Shown: positions 45,321 to 55,900, counted from the first letter of the stretch. The stretch: 64,000 nucleotides of DNA from Telluria antibiotica (GCF_011682055.1 NZ_JAAQOM010000017.1:1-64000); one strand, 5' to 3'. Made by a program: numbers and translations. Notes: a model not told the origin generated them from the sequence alone.

Positions 45321-46177
45321 GCGTCGCGCGCAAGGCCGAGGATGGCCACACGCTGGCAGTGCGCGACCTGCAGGTCGTGGGCGCGGAAGGACCGCTGGCG
45401 GCGCGCCTGTACAAGGCCGCTGTCGACGGCAGGCGTGACGTGCTGATCGTGTTCTTCCATGGCGGCGGCTTCGTCGACGGCGACCTGGAAGATGCCGATC
45501 CGTTCCTGCGCCACCTGTCCGTGGCGAGCGGCTATCCGGTCGTGCTGTCGTCGACCTATACGCTGGCAACCGTGAAACCGTTCCCGGCCGCCGCGGAAGA
45601 CGCGCATGCCGTGCTGACGTGGGCAAAGAAGAACAAGACCAAGCTCGGCTGGACAGGCAAGCGGATGCTGGTGGCAGGCATCGAGGCGGGCGCGAACCTC
45701 GCCGCCGTGTGCACCCTGATGGCGCGCGATCGGGGCGCGCCGCGACTGGCCGGCCAGATCCTCCTGATGCCGATGCTCGACCCGGGCCTGTCGACGTGCT
45801 CGATGCGCGAGATGCCGACGTGCCCCGACAAGGCCAAGGTGTTCGACGAATGCGCCGCGGCCTACCGGGGTTATCTGCCGCACGCGGCCGACCGCAGCCA
45901 TCCGTATGCATCGCCGCTGCAGTCGAGCCGTTTAAAGAATTTGCCGCCGGCCTTGATCCTGTCGATCGAGGACGATCCGCTGCGCGACGAAGCGGAAGCC
46001 TACGGCGGCAAACTGATCCAGTCGGGCGTGCCGACGACGGTCAGGCGCCTGCATGCGGCGCAAGCCCTGCAGGAACCGAATGCACGCGATACGTGTGCCT
46101 GCAGGGGCCAGGCCCTTGCCGAGATCGCCAATTTCATTGCCGGTCTCGACGAGGAAGGCGAGCCGGCCAGCTGTTGA
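45317..46177 (+). CDS. LlpE-like alpha/beta hydrolase lacking the serine nucleophile
   Basis: A 286-residue protein of the hormone-sensitive-lipase-like alpha/beta hydrolase family. The oxyanion motif HGGGF (48-52) is intact, and an Asp (IEDDPLRDE, about 220) and a His (RRLHAAQAL, about 246) are near the usual places. The nucleophile elbow, normally GDSAG, reads GIEAG (121-125), so the catalytic Ser is replaced by Glu123. The protein is probably a pseudoenzyme. Position between a LysR gene and an RND efflux operon matches llpE in Burkholderia ceo/bpe loci, where LlpE is a lipase-like protein not strictly needed for resistance. Its role here may be binding rather than hydrolysis. Confidence 0.8.
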   Translation: MSVARKAEDGHTLAVRDLQVVGAEGPLAARLYKAAVDGRRDVLIVFFHGGGFVDGDLEDADPFLRHLSVASGYPVVLSSTYTLATVKPFPAAAEDAHAVLTWAKKNKTKLGWTGKRMLVAGIEAGANLAAVCTLMARDRGAPRLAGQILLMPMLDPGLSTCSMREMPTCPDKAKVFDECAAAYRGYLPHAADRSHPYASPLQSSRLKNLPPALILSIEDDPLRDEAEAYGGKLIQSGVPTTVRRLHAAQALQEPNARDTCACRGQALAEIANFIAGLDEEGEPASC

Positions 46178-46195
46178 TCCTGCGGATCACCCAAC

Positions 46196-46220
46196 TTAAT
46201 TGATCGCCGCGATCAATTAA
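46196..46220. promoter_or_regulatory. 25-bp palindrome upstream of the RND adaptor gene
   Basis: TTAATTGATCGC (46196-46207), one C, GCGATCAATTAA (46209-46220): a perfect 12-bp inverted repeat. It is 123 bp before the adaptor start codon and 19 bp past the preceding stop codon. It lacks a T-run, and the arms are operator-like, so a repressor site is more likely than a terminator. Confidence 0.6.
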
Positions 46221-46342
46221 CTCATCACTAACCATAACAACGTGCCTGCGAGGCGCGAGAGACCTGTCTTTTCCTGAAAAAAGCCTGGGAAGGACCGTTC
46301 TCGTCCAACCATTAATAAATAGTTAATAACGGAGGGCTAACC

Positions 46343-47551
46343 ATGAAACCGATTCAACAATTCCAGATGGCCGTGCGTCCCGTCGTGCTGGCGCTGGGTG
46401 CCGCCGGCATCGCGGCCCTGATCGCCGGCTGCTCCGACGCGACCGGCAAGGCTGCGGAAGCGCAGGCACAGGCGCAGGCGCAGGCCGGTCCGCCGGTCTC
46501 GGCCTCCGTCGTGCTCGAGAAGGCCGTCGCCGAAACGCAGGAATTCTCGGGCCGACTGGAAGCCGTCGAGCACGTCGAGATCCGTCCGCGCGTGTCGGGC
46601 TACATTACGGCCGTGAACTTCAAGCCGGGGGCCGAAGTCAAGAAGGGCGACGTGCTGTTCGTGATCGATCCGCGTCCGTACCAGGCGGAAGCCGACCGCG
46701 CCGAAGCGGCCGCCAAATCGGCCCGTGCCAAGGCCGAACTGGCCCGCACGGAACTGACGCGCGCCGAGCGCCTGCTGGGCGACAAGGCCATCGCACAGCG
46801 CGAATACGACGCGAGCCTGTCGAGCCAGAAGGAGCTCGACGCTTCCGCCCGCGCCGCCGAAGCACAGGCCCAGGCCGCGCGCCTGAACCTGTCGTACACC
46901 CGCGTCGTCGCGCCGATCAACGGCCGCGTGTCGAAGGCCGAGATCACCTTGGGCAACCTGGTCGACGCATCGGCCGTGCTGACGTCCGTCGTGTCGCTGG
47001 ACCGCATCTACGCCAGCTTCGACGGCGACGAGGAAACCTATCTGCGCGTCGCCAAGCAGGCGCACGATGGCCAGTCGGTGCCGGTCAAGGTGGGCCTCGT
47101 CAACGAAGACGGCTACCCGCACGAGGGCAAGCTGGAATTCGTCGACAACCAGCTCGACTCGCAGACCGGCTCGGTGCGCATGCGCGCCACGTTCGAGAAC
47201 AAGGACCGCAGCATGGCGCCCGGCCTCTTCGCCCGCGTGCAGATCGGCGGCGGCGACGCCAGGCCCGCCCTGCTGATCACGGACCGCGCAGTGGGCACGG
47301 ACCAGAGCCACAAGTTCGTGTTCGTCGTCGGTGCGGACGGCAAGGCCGAATACCGCGAAGTGAAGCTCGGCCCCGTCGTCGACGGCCTGCGCGTCGTGCG
47401 TGCCGGCCTGAAACCGGGCGAGAAGATCGTCGTCAACGGCCTGCAGCGCGTGCATCCGGGCGCACCCATCACGGCGCAGGTCGTGCCGATGGTGGCGTCG
47501 CTGGCACCGGCCAAGAAGGATGCGAAGCTGGCCATGGCGGACACCAAGTAA
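46343..47551 (+). CDS. RND efflux periplasmic adaptor (MexE/CeoA type)
   Basis: A 402-residue membrane-fusion protein linking the RND pump to the outer-membrane channel. The signal peptide ends in a lipobox (LIAGC, Cys30), so it is probably anchored in the inner membrane. Typical order: FSGRLEAVEHVEIRPRVSGYI (lipoyl half), a coiled-coil hairpin (about 115-190, rich in Ala/Glu/Arg: AEADRAEAAAKSARAKAELA), RLNLSYTRVVAPINGRVSKAEIT (second lipoyl half) and beta-barrel plus membrane-proximal domains. GGAGGG precedes the ATG. 27 bp to the pump gene. Closest in layout to MexE/BpeE/CeoA adaptors. Confidence 0.93.
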   Translation: MKPIQQFQMAVRPVVLALGAAGIAALIAGCSDATGKAAEAQAQAQAQAGPPVSASVVLEKAVAETQEFSGRLEAVEHVEIRPRVSGYITAVNFKPGAEVKKGDVLFVIDPRPYQAEADRAEAAAKSARAKAELARTELTRAERLLGDKAIAQREYDASLSSQKELDASARAAEAQAQAARLNLSYTRVVAPINGRVSKAEITLGNLVDASAVLTSVVSLDRIYASFDGDEETYLRVAKQAHDGQSVPVKVGLVNEDGYPHEGKLEFVDNQLDSQTGSVRMRATFENKDRSMAPGLFARVQIGGGDARPALLITDRAVGTDQSHKFVFVVGADGKAEYREVKLGPVVDGLRVVRAGLKPGEKIVVNGLQRVHPGAPITAQVVPMVASLAPAKKDAKLAMADTK

Positions 47552-47578
47552 TCCCATAGGAATCGAGGGACAAGAACA

Positions 47579-50500
47579 ATGAACATCTCACGCTTTTTCG
47601 TCGACAAGCCGATCTTCGCGGCCGTGCTGTCGGTGCTGGTCTTCGTGGCCGGCCTCATCTCGATCTTCGAGTTGCCGATCTCCGAGTACCCGGACGTCGT
47701 GCCGCCCTCCGTGGTGGTGCGCGCCCAGTACCCGGGCGCCAACCCGAAGGTCATCGCGGAAACCGTCGCGACGCCGCTGGAGCAGGAAATCAACGGCGTC
47801 GAAAACATGCTGTACATGACGTCGCAGAACACCTCCGACGGCGCGTTGATGCTGACGGTGACTTTCAAGATCGGCACCAACGTGGAGCAGGCGGAAACCG
47901 CCGTGCAGAACCGCGTCCAGCGCGCGCTCCCGCGCCTGCCGGACGAGGTACGCCAGATCGGCGTCACGACCGTCAAGAGCTCGCCCAACATCACGATGGT
48001 GGTCCACCTGCGTTCGCCGGACGGCCGTTATGACGACCTCTATCTGCGCAACTACGCCACCTTGAACGTCAAGGATGAACTGGCGCGCATCAACGGCATG
48101 GGCGAAGTCCAGCTGTTCGGTTCGGGCGACTACGCGATGCGCGTGTGGCTCGACCCGCAAAAGGTCGCCGCCCGCAACCTGACCGCAAGCGACGTCGTGA
48201 ACGCGATCCGCGAGCAGAACGTGCAGGTCGCGGCCGGTGTCGTCGGCCAGGGCCCGTCGAAAGGCGCGGACTTCCAGCTGACCGTCAACACGCAAGGCCG
48301 CCTGCAATCCGTCGAGGAGTTCGGCAACATCGTCATCAAGACGAACGCCGACGGCGCGACCACCTTGCTGAAGGACGTCGCTCGTCTGGAAATGGGCTCG
48401 AACTCGTACGCCCTGCGCGCGCTGCTGGACAACCAGTCGGCCGTCGCGATCCCCATCTTCCAGGCACCGAACGCCAACGCGCTGCAGCTGTCGTCGGACG
48501 TGCGCGCCAAGATGAAGGAACTGTCGAAAGATTTCCCGGAAGGCGTCGAATACAGCATTGTGTACGACCCGACCCAATTCGTGCGCGAGTCGATCCGCTC
48601 GGTCATCCATACGCTGATCGAAGCAGTGATCCTCGTGGCCATCGTCGTCATCGTGTTCCTGCAGACGTGGCGCGCCTCGGTGATCCCGCTGCTCGCGGTG
48701 CCGGTGTCCGTCGTCGGTACGTTCGCGGTGATGCTCGCCTGCGGCTTCTCGATCAACACGCTGTCGCTGTTCGGCCTCGTGCTGGCGATCGGTATCGTGG
48801 TGGACGATGCGATCGTCGTGGTGGAGAACGTCGAGCGCAACATCGCGAACGGCCTCAATCCGCATGATGCGACCGTGCAGGCGATGAAGGAAGTCTCCGG
48901 CCCGATCATCGCGATCGCCCTTGTGCTGTGCGCCGTGTTCATCCCGATCGCGTTCGTGTCGGGCCTGACCGGCCAGTTCTACCGCCAGTTCGCGCTGACC
49001 ATCGCCATCTCGACCGTGATCTCCGCGTTCTCGTCGCTCACGTTGGCTCCGGCCTTGGCCGCCGCGCTGCTGAAGTCGCACAACGCGCCGAAGGACCGCC
49101 TGACCCGTGCAATGGACGCCGTGTTCGGCCGCTTCTTCGCCGGCTTCAACCGCTTCTTCGGCCGCTCGTCGCAGAAATATGAGGGCGGTGTGCAGGGTGT
49201 CCTGAAGCGCAAGAGCGCCGCGCTGGGTGTGTACGCGCTGCTCGCCATCGCCGGCATCTTCATGTTCAAGGCCGTGCCGCCGGGCTTCGTGCCGTCGCAG
49301 GACAAGGCTTACCTGATCGGCTTCGCGCAGCTGCCGGACGCCGCCTCGCTCGACCGCACCGACGCCGTCATCCGCAAGATGTCCGACGTCGCCAAGCAGA
49401 TCCCGGGCGTGGAATCGTCGGTCGCGTTCCCGGGCCTGTCGATCAACGGCTTCACCAACGCGCCGAACGCCGGCATCGTGTTCACGACGCTGAAACCGTT
49501 CGACGAACGCAAGGGCAACGCGCAGAGCGCCGAGGCGATCGCCGCCGAGATCAACAAGCGCATGGGCGCCATCGAAGACGCGTTCGTGATGGTGCTGTCG
49601 CCCCCGCCGGTGAACGGCCTGGGCACGACCGGCGGCTTCAAGATGATGATCGAGGACCGCGCGGGCGTCGGTTACGACGAACTGTATAAAGCCGTGCAGG
49701 CCATCCAGGCCAAGGCGTGGACCGACAAGCGCCTGCAGGGCGTGTTCTCGGGCTACCAGATCAACGTGCCGCAGCTGTTCGCCGACGTCGACCGCGTGAA
49801 AGCCAAGCAGCTGGGCGTGCCGCTGGCCGAGATCAACCAGGCCTTGCAGATCAACCTCGGTTCGCTGTACGTGAACGACTTCAACCAGTTCGGCCGTACC
49901 TATCAGGTGCGCGTGCAGGCGGATGCGCCGTTCCGTTCGCAGCGCGAGCAGATCGCGCAGCTGAAGGTCCGCAACGACAAGGGCGAGATGATTCCGCTGT
50001 CCTCGCTCATGAAGATCAAGGACACCTACGGACCCGATCGCGTCCAGCGCTACAACGGCTACGTCGCCGCCGAGCTGAATGGCGGCCCCGCACCGGGCGT
50101 GTCGTCGGGTCAGGCGCAGGCCGCGATGGAGGAAATCGTCAAGGCCAATCTGCCGAAAGGGATCTCGTACGAATGGACCGACCTCACGTACCAGGACATC
50201 CTGGCCGGTAACACCATGATCTACGTGTTCCCGCTGTGCGTGCTGCTCGTGTTCCTCGTGCTCGCCGCGCAGTACGAAAGCTGGACCCTGCCGCTGGCCG
50301 TGATCCTGATCGTGCCGATGTCGATCCTGTGCGCGCTGATCGGTGTGAAGCTCACCGGCGGCGACAACAACATCTTCACGCAGATCGCCCTGTTCGTGCT
50401 GGTGGGCCTCGCATCGAAGAACGCCATCCTGATCGTGGAATTCGCGCTGGAGCTGGAACATCATGGCCGCAGCGTCGTGGCCGCCGTGGTGGAAGCCTGC

Positions 50501-50788
50501 CACCTGCGCCTGCGTCCGATCCTGATGACGTCGATCGCGTTCATCATGGGCGTGGTGCCGCTGGTGCTGTCGCACGGCGCCGGTGCCGAGATGCGCCACG
50601 CGATGGGTGTCGCCGTGTTCGCCGGGATGCTGGGCGTGACGTTCTTCGGTCTGTTCCTGACGCCGGTGTTCTACGTCCTGCTGCGCACGTTGGCCAAGCG
50701 TTTCGAGAAGCCCAAGCATGCCCACGCCCACGACGCCGCACCGCATGGCACCGGTGGCGACCATGCGCCGGCACTGAAAGGACACTGA
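47579..50788 (+). CDS. RND multidrug efflux pump, HAE1 family (MexF/CeoB type)
   Basis: A 1069-residue inner-membrane proton antiporter that takes drugs from the periplasm and inner leaflet. Twelve helices with two large periplasmic loops. MNISRFFVDKPIFAAVLSVLVFVAGLISIFELPISEYPDVVPP is the standard HAE1 start; the proton-relay motif GIVVDDAIVVVENVERN (helix 4) and the FVLVGLASKNAILIVEFA helix 10 lysine motif are intact. Family length, no truncation. Substrates of close relatives are chloramphenicol, fluoroquinolones and trimethoprim, but they cannot be read from sequence. The outer-membrane gene starts 1 bp after its stop codon. Confidence 0.96.
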   Translation: MNISRFFVDKPIFAAVLSVLVFVAGLISIFELPISEYPDVVPPSVVVRAQYPGANPKVIAETVATPLEQEINGVENMLYMTSQNTSDGALMLTVTFKIGTNVEQAETAVQNRVQRALPRLPDEVRQIGVTTVKSSPNITMVVHLRSPDGRYDDLYLRNYATLNVKDELARINGMGEVQLFGSGDYAMRVWLDPQKVAARNLTASDVVNAIREQNVQVAAGVVGQGPSKGADFQLTVNTQGRLQSVEEFGNIVIKTNADGATTLLKDVARLEMGSNSYALRALLDNQSAVAIPIFQAPNANALQLSSDVRAKMKELSKDFPEGVEYSIVYDPTQFVRESIRSVIHTLIEAVILVAIVVIVFLQTWRASVIPLLAVPVSVVGTFAVMLACGFSINTLSLFGLVLAIGIVVDDAIVVVENVERNIANGLNPHDATVQAMKEVSGPIIAIALVLCAVFIPIAFVSGLTGQFYRQFALTIAISTVISAFSSLTLAPALAAALLKSHNAPKDRLTRAMDAVFGRFFAGFNRFFGRSSQKYEGGVQGVLKRKSAALGVYALLAIAGIFMFKAVPPGFVPSQDKAYLIGFAQLPDAASLDRTDAVIRKMSDVAKQIPGVESSVAFPGLSINGFTNAPNAGIVFTTLKPFDERKGNAQSAEAIAAEINKRMGAIEDAFVMVLSPPPVNGLGTTGGFKMMIEDRAGVGYDELYKAVQAIQAKAWTDKRLQGVFSGYQINVPQLFADVDRVKAKQLGVPLAEINQALQINLGSLYVNDFNQFGRTYQVRVQADAPFRSQREQIAQLKVRNDKGEMIPLSSLMKIKDTYGPDRVQRYNGYVAAELNGGPAPGVSSGQAQAAMEEIVKANLPKGISYEWTDLTYQDILAGNTMIYVFPLCVLLVFLVLAAQYESWTLPLAVILIVPMSILCALIGVKLTGGDNNIFTQIALFVLVGLASKNAILIVEFALELEHHGRSVVAAVVEACHLRLRPILMTSIAFIMGVVPLVLSHGAGAEMRHAMGVAVFAGMLGVTFFGLFLTPVFYVLLRTLAKRFEKPKHAHAHDAAPHGTGGDHAPALKGH

Positions 50789-50789
50789 T

Positions 50790-52304
50790 ATGAAAACGAT
50801 GATTGCAAGGGGCGTGGCGCCGCTGGTGGCAGCGCTGCTGCTGACGGCTTGTGCCGCCCCGACCTTCAAGCAACCGGACGTCGTCATGCCGACGGCGTTC
50901 AAGGAGTCGCAGACGGTGCCTGCCGCTGCGGCGAACGACGTGCGCAGCGCCGCCGATGGCACGACGTGGACCGTCGGCCGTCCGGCCGAAGCCCAGCCGC
51001 GCGGCGAATGGTGGCGCGCGTTCAACGACGAGACGCTGAATGGCCTCATCACGGAAGCCACGGCGAACAACCAGAACCTGACGGTGGCCGCCGCCCGCGT
51101 GAAGCAGGCCCGCGCCATCGCGGGCATCGCCGAGGCGGACCGCATGCCGCAGGTCGGCGTGGGCATCGGTGCCGAGCGCACCCGCTTGTCGCCGCTGGAG
51201 GCCAACCTGCCGAAGGGGACGAACGTCCCCGCCGTCAACACGTACTCGGCGCGCCTGTCGGCGAGTTATGAGGTCGACCTGTTCGGCCGCGTCTCGTCGA
51301 ACGTCGCCGCCGCGCGCAGCGATGCGGGTGCCGTCGAGGCGACGTACCGCTCCGTGCTGCTGTCGTTGCAGGCCGACGTGGCGCAGACGTATTTCCGCCT
51401 CCGTTCGCTGGACGCGGAAATCGCGACGGTGAACCACACGGTGCAGCTGCGCGAGGAAAGCGTGCGCGTGACGGGCCACCGCTTCGACGCGGGCGACATC
51501 GGCGAATTCGACCTGTCGCGGGCGAAGACGGAACTGGCGACGGCGCGATCCGAAGCCATCGGCCTGCAACGCCAGCGCGCCACGGCGGAACACGCGCTCG
51601 CTGTCCTGCTGGGCAAGCCGGCGTCGAACTTCAGCGCGCCTTCCACGCCGCTGCTTGACGCCGCCGCGCTGCCGCTGATCCCGGCCGGCCTGCCGTCGAC
51701 GTTGCTGGAACGCCGTCCCGACATCGCCAGCGCCCAGCGCTCGATGGAAGCGGCCAACGCCCGCATCGGCGTCGCACGCTCGGCGATGTTCCCGGCGCTG
51801 AACCTGTCGGCGGGCGCCGGCGGCGTCGGCACGAGCTTCGCCGAGGTCTTCAAATGGAGCAGCCGTTCGTGGCTGCTGGGCGCCGCGCTGTCGATGCCGC
51901 TGATCGACGGTGGCCGCAACCGCAACAACGTGGTGCGCAGCGAGGCCGCGCTGGAAGAAGCCGTCGGCTCCTACCGCCAGAGCGTCTTGAGCGCGTTCGC
52001 TGAAGTGGAGGACAACCTGGCCGGCCTGCGCATCCTGGCGGGGCAGAGCGCGGAGCTCGAGGCGGCAGTCGTGTCCGCACGCCGCTCGGTCGACCTGGCG
52101 CAGAAGCTGTACGACGCGGGCCGCGGCAGCTACCTCGAACTGCTGGACGCGCAGCGCAACCTGGCCAACGTCGAGCGCACCGCCGTGCAGCTGCGCGGCG
52201 ACCGCGCGATCACGACCGTGGCGCTGATCCGCGCGCTGGGTGGCGGCTGGGACGCGGCGCCGGCTGTCGCGAAAATCGACGACACGGCGCAGGCGCGTAA
52301 CTAA
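50790..52304 (+). CDS. RND outer-membrane channel lipoprotein (NodT/OprN type)
   Basis: A 504-residue TolC-like outer-membrane factor. The signal peptide ends at Cys21 (LLLTACAAP), so it is lipidated. Two OEP repeats follow, each with long helices: GEWWRAFNDETLNGLITEATANNQNLTVAAARVKQARAI and the second repeat ending in GRGSYLELLDAQRNLANVERTAVQL. SYEVDLFGRV is the usual NodT-family beta motif. It completes the tripartite pump. A strong terminator follows at 52358-52391, so the operon ends here. Confidence 0.95.
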   Translation: MKTMIARGVAPLVAALLLTACAAPTFKQPDVVMPTAFKESQTVPAAAANDVRSAADGTTWTVGRPAEAQPRGEWWRAFNDETLNGLITEATANNQNLTVAAARVKQARAIAGIAEADRMPQVGVGIGAERTRLSPLEANLPKGTNVPAVNTYSARLSASYEVDLFGRVSSNVAAARSDAGAVEATYRSVLLSLQADVAQTYFRLRSLDAEIATVNHTVQLREESVRVTGHRFDAGDIGEFDLSRAKTELATARSEAIGLQRQRATAEHALAVLLGKPASNFSAPSTPLLDAAALPLIPAGLPSTLLERRPDIASAQRSMEAANARIGVARSAMFPALNLSAGAGGVGTSFAEVFKWSSRSWLLGAALSMPLIDGGRNRNNVVRSEAALEEAVGSYRQSVLSAFAEVEDNLAGLRILAGQSAELEAAVVSARRSVDLAQKLYDAGRGSYLELLDAQRNLANVERTAVQLRGDRAITTVALIRALGGGWDAAPAVAKIDDTAQARN

Positions 52305-52357
52305 CTGAATCGACTGTCCCTGGCCTTACTGCTTACTGATATGCGGTAATGCCCTTT

Positions 52358-52391
52358 GCGGCGGTACGTGCAAGCGTATCGCCGCTTTTTT
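52358..52391 (+). terminator. Rho-independent terminator of the efflux operon
   Basis: An 11-bp stem (one G-T), gcggcggtacg (52358-52368) and cgtatcgccgc (52375-52385), with a six-base loop and TTTTTT at 52386-52391. It is 53 bp past the channel gene's stop codon. Confidence 0.9.
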
Positions 52392-52416
52392 CTTTTGCAG
52401 ACGCTAGAATCGTCGC

Positions 52417-52920
52417 ATGCCGACATCTTCCGACTCCGCCCAGCTCACGGGGCTCGCGCCCGTCATCGCCTCCGACACGCGCATCCTCATCCTGGGCAGC
52501 TTTCCGGGCGCCGCGTCATTGGCCGCCCAGCAGTACTACGCGCATCCGCGCAACCAGTTCTGGAAGCTGGCCGGCGCCCTGGTCGGCGAAGACCTGCATG
52601 CGCTGCCGTACGCCGAACGCCTGCCGCGCCTGTTGGCGCACCGCTTCGGGTTGTGGGACGTATTAGCTGCCTGCGAACGCGAAGGCAGCCTCGATTCCGC
52701 CATCCGCAAGCCGGCCGCGAACGATTTCGAGCGGCTGCACCGCTTGTGTCCTGAGCTGCAAACGGTCGGCTTCAACGGGCAGACGTCGGGCAAGTTCGCG
52801 CCGCAGTTTGCGGAGCACGGCTACCGCACGGTGGTGCTGCCGTCGAGTTCGCCGGCGCATATGGCGATGACGTTCGAACAGAAGCTGGATGTGTGGCGGC
52901 AGCTGATCGAACCGCGCTGA
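52417..52920 (+). CDS. DNA-deoxyinosine glycosylase (UDG superfamily)
   Basis: A 167-residue repair enzyme of the uracil-DNA glycosylase fold, expected to excise hypoxanthine from DNA. Motif A-like ILILGSFPGAASLAAQQYYAHPRNQFWKLAG and the C-terminal motif LPSSSPAHMAM are typical of this small family. Gly-Ser-Phe-Pro replaces the GEAPG/GQDPY of classical UDGs, and the YYAHPRNQFW stretch is a family signature. ATG 52417 is used; an in-frame start upstream is blocked by the efflux terminator. It is convergent with the large EAL protein gene. Confidence 0.85.
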   Translation: MPTSSDSAQLTGLAPVIASDTRILILGSFPGAASLAAQQYYAHPRNQFWKLAGALVGEDLHALPYAERLPRLLAHRFGLWDVLAACEREGSLDSAIRKPAANDFERLHRLCPELQTVGFNGQTSGKFAPQFAEHGYRTVVLPSSSPAHMAMTFEQKLDVWRQLIEPR

Positions 52921-52930
52921 ACCTGCCGCC

Positions 52931-55900
52931 TCACTGCGCCTCGGCCGCGGCCAGCGCCGCCCGCACCTGCGCCTCGAACTCGCCCACCGGCACCGGCTTG
53001 CCGAACAAATAGCCCTGGAACGAATAGCACCCCTGCGCCACGAGAAAATCGCGCTGGGCTGCCGTCTCCACGCCTTCGGCGATCACGTCGAGCCCGAGGC
53101 CGCGCCCCATGTTGATGATCGTCTGGGCGACCATCGCGTCGCGGTGGCTCGCCGGCAGTTCGTCGACGAAGGACTTGTCGATCTTGAGCTGCGTGAGCGG
53201 CAGCTTCGTCAGGTAGTTGAGCGAGGAATTGCCGGTGCCGAAGTCGTCGAGCGAGATGCTGAAGCCGTTGTCCCGGAGCGTATGCAGCTTGCGGCTCGAG
53301 GATTGGACGTCGCCGATCGCCAGGCTTTCCGTGACCTCCAGTTTCAGCTTGTCTGCCGGTGCCCCGGTGCGCCTGATCTCGGACAGGATGTCGTCGACGA
53401 AGCTGTCCGACTCGAACTGGCGCGCACTGATGTTGACGGCGAGCGTCAGGCCACGCATGGCGTCTTGCCGCGACCAGGCGGCGATCTGCCCGCACGCGGT
53501 GGCGAGCACCCAGCGTCCGATCGGTTCGATCAGCCCGGTCTCCTCGGCCAGCGGGATGAACGCGTCGGGCGGGATGGCGCCGCGTTCGGGATGGAACCAG
53601 CGCAGCAGGGCTTCGGCGCCGATCGGACGATCCTCGGCATCCACCTGGATCTGGTAGTGCAGCGTCAGCTGGTGGTCGCGGATGGCGTCGCGCAACGCCT
53701 TCTCGAGCCAGTTGCGGTCGTCGAGTTCGGACTGCATCTCGTGCTCGAAGATGCGCGCCGTGTTGCGTCCGCTGCGCTTGCTTTGGTATAGCGCGAGCTC
53801 GGCCTGGCACAGCAAGGCCTCGGGATTCTCCGTGGCGTCGCGGAACAGCGTGATGCCGATCGATCCGGTGCAGGTCAGCCGATGGCCGTCGAGGATCATC
53901 GGCTCGGCGATCGTCGCCCTGATGGCGTCGGCCGTCTGCAGCGCGCGGGCGGCCGCGACATGCCGATCCGCGCCCAGGCGTTCGGTGAGCAGCACGAAGC
54001 TGTCGCCGCTGAACCGCCCCAGCGTATCGTTGTCGCGCATGATCGAACGGATGCGCCGCGCCATTTCCACGAGCAACTGGTCGCCTGCCGCATGGCCGAG
54101 GGAATCGTTCAGTTTCTGGAAGTGGTCGAGGTTCACCATCATGACGGCGCCGAATTCCTGGGCGGCATCGGCCATCGCGCGGGTCATGCGGTCGGCGAGC
54201 AGGGCGCGGTTCGGCAGGTCGGTCAGGTGGTCGAACAGCTTCAGGTGCTCGGCCAGGGCGTTGGCCCGCTTTTCCGCCGTGACGTCCTGCAGGTTGCCGA
54301 CGTAGTGGATCGTCCGGCCCTGTGCGTCCGGTACGGCCGTGATGGAGAGGCGCGCCGTGTACAGGCTGCCGTCGCGGTGGCGGTTGATCACTTCGCCGGT
54401 CCAGTAGCCGGTCGTCGTCAACTGCGACCACATGGACGCGTAAAAATCGTCTTCGTGCAGGCCGGAGCGCAGCAGGCGCGGACTGTGCCCGATGGCCTCA
54501 AGCGCCGTGTAGCCGCTGATGCGGGTGAAGGCGGCGTTGACGCGCTCGATGCGGCCCTGGGCGTCCGTGATCAGCATGCCGTCCTGGCTTTCGAACGCGA
54601 CGGACGCGATGCGCAGTTCACGTTCCGCGCGACGGCGCTCCGTGATGTCGCGCGCGACGGCGAGGACGCCCGCAATCTCGCCCTCGTGCGCATGGATCGG
54701 CACCTTGATCACGTCCAGGTTGCGCATCGTGCCGTCCGGCGCCGCGAGTTCCTCTTCGTACCGGCGCGTCTGGCCGGTGCGCAGCACGTCGTCGTCGGTT
54801 TCCTTGATGAACGCGGCGAACGCCTTGTCCAGGAACAGCTCGGCATCGGTCCGCCCGATGACCTTGTCGCCCGGCAGGCCGAGCAGCGCCTGGGCGCCGG
54901 CGTTGCAGTGCACGTAGACGTTGTTCCTGTCTTTCAGCACCATGGCATCCGGGCTGTTCTCGACGAGCGTGCGCAATTGCGCTTGCTCGACCATGAGCGC
55001 GCGGGAGGACGCCTCCAGCTGTGCGTTCTTTTGCTGGATCTCGGCGGTGCGCGCATGGACGGCACCGCGCAGCGAGCGGATCCACAGCAGCGTGGCCGCC
55101 AGTGCGGCCAGCGCGCCGAGCACCACGAACGCGATGATGCGCAGATAGGGCCGGAACTGGATCGGCTGGGTGAACCACTTGTCGCGCAGCGCCTGGCGTT
55201 CTTCCGGCGTGATGCGCGCCATCCCTTGCTCGACCAGGTCATGGGTCGCCTTGTCGCCCTTCGCGACGGCCCGGTGAAACTGCGCCGTATAGATGGTGAA
55301 GGCCTTGGCGTATTTCTTCTGATCGCGATAGAGATAGAGGTAGTAGTCCGCCGGCGTGTCGTCCATGCAGAAGATCTTGATGTCGCCAGCCCGCACGGCA
55401 TCCAGGATGGCGACATAGCCCGGGTAGGGCACCTGGTTGGTGATCCCTTGCCTCGCCAACTGTTCGGCGCAGGCATCGCCGCGCTGGACGCCGACGAGGA
55501 AGCCGTTCATCGACTGGACGTCGTGGATGCCGGAAATCGATGGATCGACATAGATCCCGACCGACACCGTGTCGTACGGCGGCGAGTAGTCGAACAGCGG
55601 TTCGCGTCCGGGCGTGCGGAAGATCGTGTCGATCACGTCGGCCTGGCCGTCGTGCATCCGCCGTAGCGCGTTGCTCCACTGCATGGGCTGGAGGTCGACG
55701 TGGACGCCGGTCTTTTTTTCCCACAAGTGCCAGAGGTCGACGAGATACCCTTCAGGGCGCCCGCTCGAATTCACGTAGAGGTAAGGCGGATAGTTGTTGT
55801 CGGCGACGACGCGTAGCGTCCTGGCGTCGGCATGCAATCCGTACGCCAGAAGCGCGATGATCAAGACGAGCCGGCGGCAGATGGCGCCCCCTGGCATGAT

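Noticed and set aside
47588..51241. 1217-codon open frame antisense to the RND pump and channel genes
   Set aside because: Same shadow effect; no recognisable family, rich in His/Arg/Gln, and the sense genes are complete.
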